Source of the DNA: Oscillospiraceae bacterium
GTDB lineage: Bacteria > Bacillota_A > Clostridia > Oscillospirales > Oscillospiraceae
Assembly: GCA_024690695.1 (NCBI GenBank)
Contig: JAILOS010000065.1
Span: 1-10,111 of the forward strand
Length of the DNA stretch: 10,111 bases
Direction of reading: 5' to 3'
Shown here: positions 7,008 through 10,111 of the stretch, one piece after another
Layout of the letters: every line of letters begins with the position of its first letter
How positions within the stretch are numbered: the stretch's first letter is position 1
Notes under the pieces: generated by a model
The model's input: the letters and a program-made list of their open reading frames with translations, nothing else
Database searches by the model: none
What the model was told of the DNA's origin: nothing
Translations under genes and position numbers: made by a program

Positions 7008-8907
7008 GGGCAAAAAGCTCAGCGGCAGCATGCTCGCCTCGCTCGGCCGCGCGGTAAAGCTGCTGTTTCAATGCTATCCGAAGCTGGCCCCGCTGACCTA
7101 CGGGCTGGCGCTCTTCGCCGCGGCCGTCGGCGCGATCCCCTCGCTGTTCATCCAGAAGGTGATCGCGGTCGTCGAGAAATGGTACGCCGCGCGGGACTGG
7201 GCCGCCGCGCGCGCGGAGATCCTCCCGATCCTCTGGGTGCTGGCAGGGCTCTATTTCCTCAGCCTGCTGGCGACCTTCGCGCGCACGCAGCTGATGGCCT
7301 ACATGACGCAGGGCTATCTCGACAAGCTGCGCACGGCGCTGTTCAACAAGATGCAGGACCTGCCGATCCGCTTTTTCGACACGCACAAGCACGGCGACGT
7401 GATGAGCTATTACACCAACGACGTGGACACGCTGCGCGAGCTCATCAGCCAGTCGCTGCCGGCGCTGCTGCAGGCGGGCGTGACGCTGGTGGTCGTGTTT
7501 GCGATCATGCTGTACTTCAGCATCTGGATGACGCTGATCCTCTGCGTGGGCGTCGTGGCGATGAGCTTCGTGGTCAAGCGCTTCGGCGGCGGCTCCGCGC
7601 GCTATTTCAAAAAGCAGCAGGCCAGCGTCGCCGCGACCGAGGGCTTCGTGCAGGAGATGATGAACGGCCAGAAGGTCGTCAAGGTCTTCTCCCGCGAGCA
7701 GCGGTGCATGGAGGAATTCGACCGCGTCAACGGCGAGCTGCGCGACAACAGCTTCCGCGCCCACGCCTACGCCAGCACGATGGGCCCCGTGATGCAGAAC
7801 ATCGGCAATATCCTCTACGTGGTGATGGCGCTGCTGGGCGGTCTGTTCATCCTCAAGGGCGTGAAGAACTTCTCTCTGTCCGGCCTTGCGCTGGATCTGG
7901 CGGTGCTGATCCCCTTCCTGGGCATGGTCAAGCAGTTCACCGGCAACGTCAACCAGCTCGGCCAGCAGATCAACTCCATCGTGATGGCCGGCGCCGGCGC
8001 CGACCGCGTGTTCTCGCTGATGGACGAGACGCCGGAGACCGACGAGGGCTACGTGACGCTGGTCAACGTGAAGGAAGGCCCCGACGGCAGCCTCGTCGAG
8101 ACCGACGAGCACAGCGGACACTGGGCCTGGCGGCATCCGCACAAGGCCGAGGGCACCGTGACCTACACGCCGCTGCGCGGCGACGTGCGGCTGGTCGACG
8201 TGGACTTCGCCTATGAGGAGGGCAAGGACGTGCTGCACGACGTGAGCGTGTACGCCGAGCCCGGCCAGAAGGTGGCCTTCGTCGGCGCGACCGGCGCGGG
8301 CAAGACCACGATCACGAACCTGATCAACCGCTTCTACGACATCGCCGACGGCAAGATCCGCTACGACGGCATCAACATCAACAAGATCAAAAAGGACGAC
8401 CTGCGCCGCTCGCTGGGCATCGTCCTGCAGGAGACCAACCTTTTCACCGGCACGGTGATGGACAACATCCGCTACGGCCGCCTGGACGCCAGCGACGAGG
8501 AATGCCGCGAGGCGGCGCGTCTCGCCGGCGCGGACGACTTCATCTGCCGTCTGCCGGAGGGCTACGACACGATGCTGCTCAACAACGGCACGAACCTCTC
8601 GCAGGGGCAGCGCCAGCTTTTGGCGATCGCCCGCGCCGCCGTGGCCGATCCGCCGGTGATGATCCTCGACGAGGCGACCTCCTCGATCGACACGCGCACC
8701 GAGGCGATCGTGCAGCGCGGCATGGACCAGCTGATGAAGGGCCGCACGGTCTTCGTCATCGCGCACCGGCTTTCGACGGTCATGAACGCCGACGTCATCA
8801 TGGTGCTCGACCACGGGCGCATCATCGAGCGCGGCAGCCACGAGCAGCTCATCGCCGCCGGCGGCACCTACTACCAGCTGTACACCGGCGCCTTCGAGCT
8901 CGAATAA
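6997..8907 (+). CDS. ABC exporter half-transporter, subunit with the catalytic ATP site
   Basis: A 636-residue partner half-transporter. Six membrane helices lie in residues 30-330 and an ATPase domain in 396-625. The domain has Walker A GATGAGKT (430-437, Lys436), Q478, Walker B VMILDE (554-559) with catalytic Glu559, and switch His590 in VIAHRLST. Its signature reads LSQGQ (534-538) instead of LSGGQ. In a head-to-tail dimer that variant signature faces the degenerate Walker site of the other subunit, while the other's VSGGQ faces this intact site. This is the pattern of an asymmetric heterodimer. An extra segment of about 48 residues (348-395, containing a W-A-W and an H-P-H) separates membrane and ATPase domains; I recall a similar insert in clostridial relatives. 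The ATG overlaps the previous gene by 11 bp, with a GAGGGGG site 8 nt ahead. Confidence 0.93.
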   Translation: MKNKGKKLSGSMLASLGRAVKLLFQCYPKLAPLTYGLALFAAAVGAIPSLFIQKVIAVVEKWYAARDWAAARAEILPILWVLAGLYFLSLLATFARTQLMAYMTQGYLDKLRTALFNKMQDLPIRFFDTHKHGDVMSYYTNDVDTLRELISQSLPALLQAGVTLVVVFAIMLYFSIWMTLILCVGVVAMSFVVKRFGGGSARYFKKQQASVAATEGFVQEMMNGQKVVKVFSREQRCMEEFDRVNGELRDNSFRAHAYASTMGPVMQNIGNILYVVMALLGGLFILKGVKNFSLSGLALDLAVLIPFLGMVKQFTGNVNQLGQQINSIVMAGAGADRVFSLMDETPETDEGYVTLVNVKEGPDGSLVETDEHSGHWAWRHPHKAEGTVTYTPLRGDVRLVDVDFAYEEGKDVLHDVSVYAEPGQKVAFVGATGAGKTTITNLINRFYDIADGKIRYDGININKIKKDDLRRSLGIVLQETNLFTGTVMDNIRYGRLDASDEECREAARLAGADDFICRLPEGYDTMLLNNGTNLSQGQRQLLAIARAAVADPPVMILDEATSSIDTRTEAIVQRGMDQLMKGRTVFVIAHRLSTVMNADVIMVLDHGRIIERGSHEQLIAAGGTYYQLYTGAFELE

Positions 8908-8938
8908 AGCCGCCCGCTGCGCGCAAGCCTTGCCCTCG

Positions 8939-8969
8939 CCCCGTAGGGGACGGCGTCCTCGACGTCCCG
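8939..8969. repeat. Palindromic intergenic repeat, copy 1 (CCCCGTAGGGG type)
   Basis: CCCCGTAGGGG (8939-8949) is followed by a second small stem, GGGACG (8947-8952) with CGTCCC (8963-8968). The same 11-mer begins copy 2, 54 bp on. This looks like a dispersed repeat family and not a gene-specific terminator. Confidence 0.6.
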
Positions 8970-8992
8970 TGCCTGCGAAAACATTGCCTCCA

Positions 8993-9020
8993 CCCCGTAG
9001 GGGCGGCTATCAGCCGCCCG
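8993..9020. repeat. Palindromic intergenic repeat, copy 2
   Basis: CCCCGTAGGGG (8993-9003) overlaps a perfect 8-bp stem, GGGCGGCT (9001-9008) with AGCCGCCC (9012-9019), loop ATC. Its layout matches copy 1: a short palindrome and then a stem ending in CCCG. Confidence 0.6.
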
Positions 9021-9026
9021 CCGGAT

Positions 9027-9088
9027 TGTCATCCTGAGCAGCCGCAGGCGACGAAGGATCTGCTTCTTCGCTGACGCTCGGAATGACA
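9027..9088. repeat. Intergenic repeat with TGTCATCCTGAGC / GCTCGGAATGACA ends
   Basis: The 13-bp ends (9027-9039 and 9076-9088) are inverted copies with two mismatches, enclosing 36 bp that include CGACGAAGGATC. From memory, elements with GTCATCCTGAG ends and a GAAGGATC core are widespread between genes in gut Firmicutes sequences. They look like small non-coding, non-autonomous repeats. Confidence 0.6.
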
Positions 9089-9107
9089 GACCAAATTTGA
9101 CAAACAA

Positions 9108-9152
9108 AACAGTGAGACGAAATCGAAATTGTTTCGATTTCGTCTCACTGTT
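9108..9152. terminator. Perfect 21-bp hairpin terminator between convergent genes
   Basis: Bases 9108-9128 pair without mismatch with 9132-9152 around the loop TTG. On the minus strand the stem runs into TTTTGTTTG, a usable T-run for the surface-protein gene ending at 9215; on the plus strand T-rich sequence is less regular. A very long, perfect stem with a 3-nt loop is unusual for a plain terminator. Confidence 0.7.
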
Positions 9153-9214
9153 GCATTGTATTCGGTTTTTCGGGCGGCCGCGCCGCAGAAGGACCTCGTC
9201 CGCCGCTGACGCGG

Positions 9215-10111
9215 TTACTTCATCTTCCCGGTGCCGATCGCAAAGACGTTCGGGAATTCGGCCACGACGTCCTTATAGACCTGGCTGTCCGGGAAGCACA
9301 GGGTCTTGTCGATCCTTCGGTCGCACACGGCGACGGGCTGGTCGCCCCAGTAGTAGAACTGCACGAGGATCTTGGAGCCCTCGAGGACCTCGGCGTAGTA
9401 CAGCAGGCCGTCGGCGTAATAGAAGCCGAGGCGGTAGCCGGTGGAGTTTTCCTTGTTGCTCTTGCTCGAATAGCCCTCGTTGTACTTGCCGTCCTCATCC
9501 TGGCGGTCGTAGTAGGTGATCACGACGTAGTCCTTTTTTTCCTCGTCCGTATAGTTCGCGCCGTTGAGATAGTAATTGCGCAGCGCCTTTCCGTACGCGG
9601 AGACCGGATTGCCCGGCAGCGTGAAGGGCGGCGTCCGGCCCGGAGCGGGCGTCGGCGTCGGGGCCGGCGTGGGCGTGGGCTTGGGGGACGGCGTGGGGGT
9701 CGGCTTGGGCGTCGGCGTCGGCGAGGGGGTCGGCGTCGGATCGGGCTCGGCCGGCAGCGTGTAGATGCTGCAGCTCCCGCCGATCTCGCCGGCCTGTACG
9801 TAGATCGTGATCGGGCTGGAGGAGGACTTCAGGCACTCCAGCGTCGCCTGTCTGGGATCGCTCGGGTTGGGCGTGAGACGCAGATAGCTCTCGTTGCCGC
9901 TGAGCCAGCTCACGCTGCCGCTGTAGTCGGAGGGCGTGATCTTCGCGATCAGCGGGAGCTGCTCGCCGACCTTGATCGTCAGGCTCGTGCGCGGGCTGCC
10001 GTCGATCAGATAGGCGATGGCGATGGAGCTCGGGCCGGCGGCGGGCGTCGGCGTCGGCGTCGGATCGGGCTTGGCCGAGGGCGTCGGGGCGGGCCCGGCC
10101 GAGGGCGCGGG
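9215..10111 (-). CDS. Secreted or surface protein with Ig-like domain and Pro-Thr linkers, C-terminal part
   Basis: The minus-strand frame is open from the right edge to the TAA at 9215, so at least 298 codons are present and the true start lies outside; the GTG at 9911-9913 is internal. Reading N to C: a linker rich in Pro, Ala and Thr (10111 to about 10034); an Ig-like, BIG2-type domain (about 10033-9757) with I-A-I-A-Y ... LTIKVGEQLPLIAKITPSDY, SVSWLSGN and ITIYVQAGEIGGSCSIYTL; a long linker of PTP, PKP and PAP units (about 9756-9626); and a C-terminal domain of about 135 residues rich in Tyr and Asp (KALRNYYLNGANYTDEEK, YRLGFYYADGLLYYAEVLEG, VQFYYWGDQPVAVCD), which I do not recognise. No LPXTG motif or C-terminal anchor is present. 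Repeating linkers and domains suggest an extracellular protein; any signal peptide would lie beyond the window. Confidence 0.8.
   Translation of the reverse strand, partial: PAPSAGPAPTPSAKPDPTPTPTPAAGPSSIAIAYLIDGSPRTSLTIKVGEQLPLIAKITPSDYSGSVSWLSGNESYLRLTPNPSDPRQATLECLKSSSSPITIYVQAGEIGGSCSIYTLPAEPDPTPTPSPTPTPKPTPTPSPKPTPTPAPTPTPAPGRTPPFTLPGNPVSAYGKALRNYYLNGANYTDEEKKDYVVITYYDRQDEDGKYNEGYSSKSNKENSTGYRLGFYYADGLLYYAEVLEGSKILVQFYYWGDQPVAVCDRRIDKTLCFPDSQVYKDVVAEFPNVFAIGTGKMK
9626..9756. repeat. Low-complexity GGCGTC-type repeat encoding the Pro-Thr linker
   Basis: Imperfect GGCGTC/GGCGTG hexamers on the plus strand encode T-P/P-K/P-A pairs on the minus strand. A shorter run lies at 10042-10063. Six-base units keep the frame when they expand or contract, so linker length could vary between strains. 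Confidence 0.7.

Noticed and set aside
5202..7031. Very long open frame on the minus strand opposite the first ABC gene
   Set aside because: It is the antisense shadow of a GC-rich coding gene. The product is a His/Asp/Arg-rich sequence without domains, while the plus strand has all ABC motifs.
6841..8841. Long open frame (666 codons) on the minus strand opposite the second ABC gene
   Set aside because: Same cause: strong third-position GC bias removes stops in the opposite frame. No recognisable domain, and it overlaps two certain genes.
8939..9088. CRISPR-like array
   Set aside because: Only two short similar units with unequal internal sequence, no regular spacers and no cas genes; palindromic intergenic repeats fit better.
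9911..9913. GTG as the start of the right-edge surface protein
   Set aside because: The frame stays open with the same domain continuing upstream to the window edge, no ribosome site precedes the GTG, and the codon lies inside the Ig-like domain.

Overview
The window is GC-rich, with mostly G or C at third codon positions. It carries gene types usual in Clostridia: DUF951, a heterodimeric multidrug-type ABC exporter under a MarR repressor, a PatB/MalY aminotransferase, and secreted proteins with proline-threonine linkers. Promoters are near-consensus sigma-A type and most ribosome binding sites are strong GGAGG types. A gut Oscillospiraceae-like genome or metagenome contig fits best. This placement is inference from style, not from a marker gene.

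Layout. (1) Positions 1-134, minus: the N-terminal 44 codons of a histidine phosphatase (RHGE motif), running off the left edge. (2) 205-855, plus: only the C-terminal quarter of clpB, joined abruptly at about position 205 to unrelated sequence. (3) 926-1724, plus: a strong promoter with a palindrome beside it, driving a 246-residue protein that looks like a serine recombinase stripped of its catalytic residues and extended by a helical tail. (4) 1737-1888: four tandem stem-loops, followed by a non-coding spacer. (5) 4652 down to 2014, minus: a likely three-gene operon of PatB/MalY-type aminotransferase, leucine-rich-repeat lipoprotein and DUF951 protein. (6) 4689-4778: back-to-back promoters whose -35 boxes lie in an 11-bp inverted repeat, with a palindrome at the start of the MarR transcript. 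(7) 4799-8907, plus: marR followed by two overlapping ABC half-transporter genes. (8) 8908-9214: no gene; three palindromic intergenic repeats and a perfect 21-bp hairpin. (9) 9215 to the right edge, minus: the C-terminal part of a probable surface protein, with an Ig-like domain between two Pro-Thr-rich linkers and an unrecognised C-terminal domain.

How the parts work together. The MarR protein probably represses its own operon, including the exporter. The exporter's two halves show the asymmetric ATP sites expected of a heterodimer. The aminotransferase operon is transcribed divergently from the same 80-bp control region. I see no defence system, CRISPR array, tRNA or rRNA. The least familiar items are the recombinase-derived protein with its own promoter, palindrome and internal start, and the clpB junction, which could be a real rearrangement or an assembly chimera.
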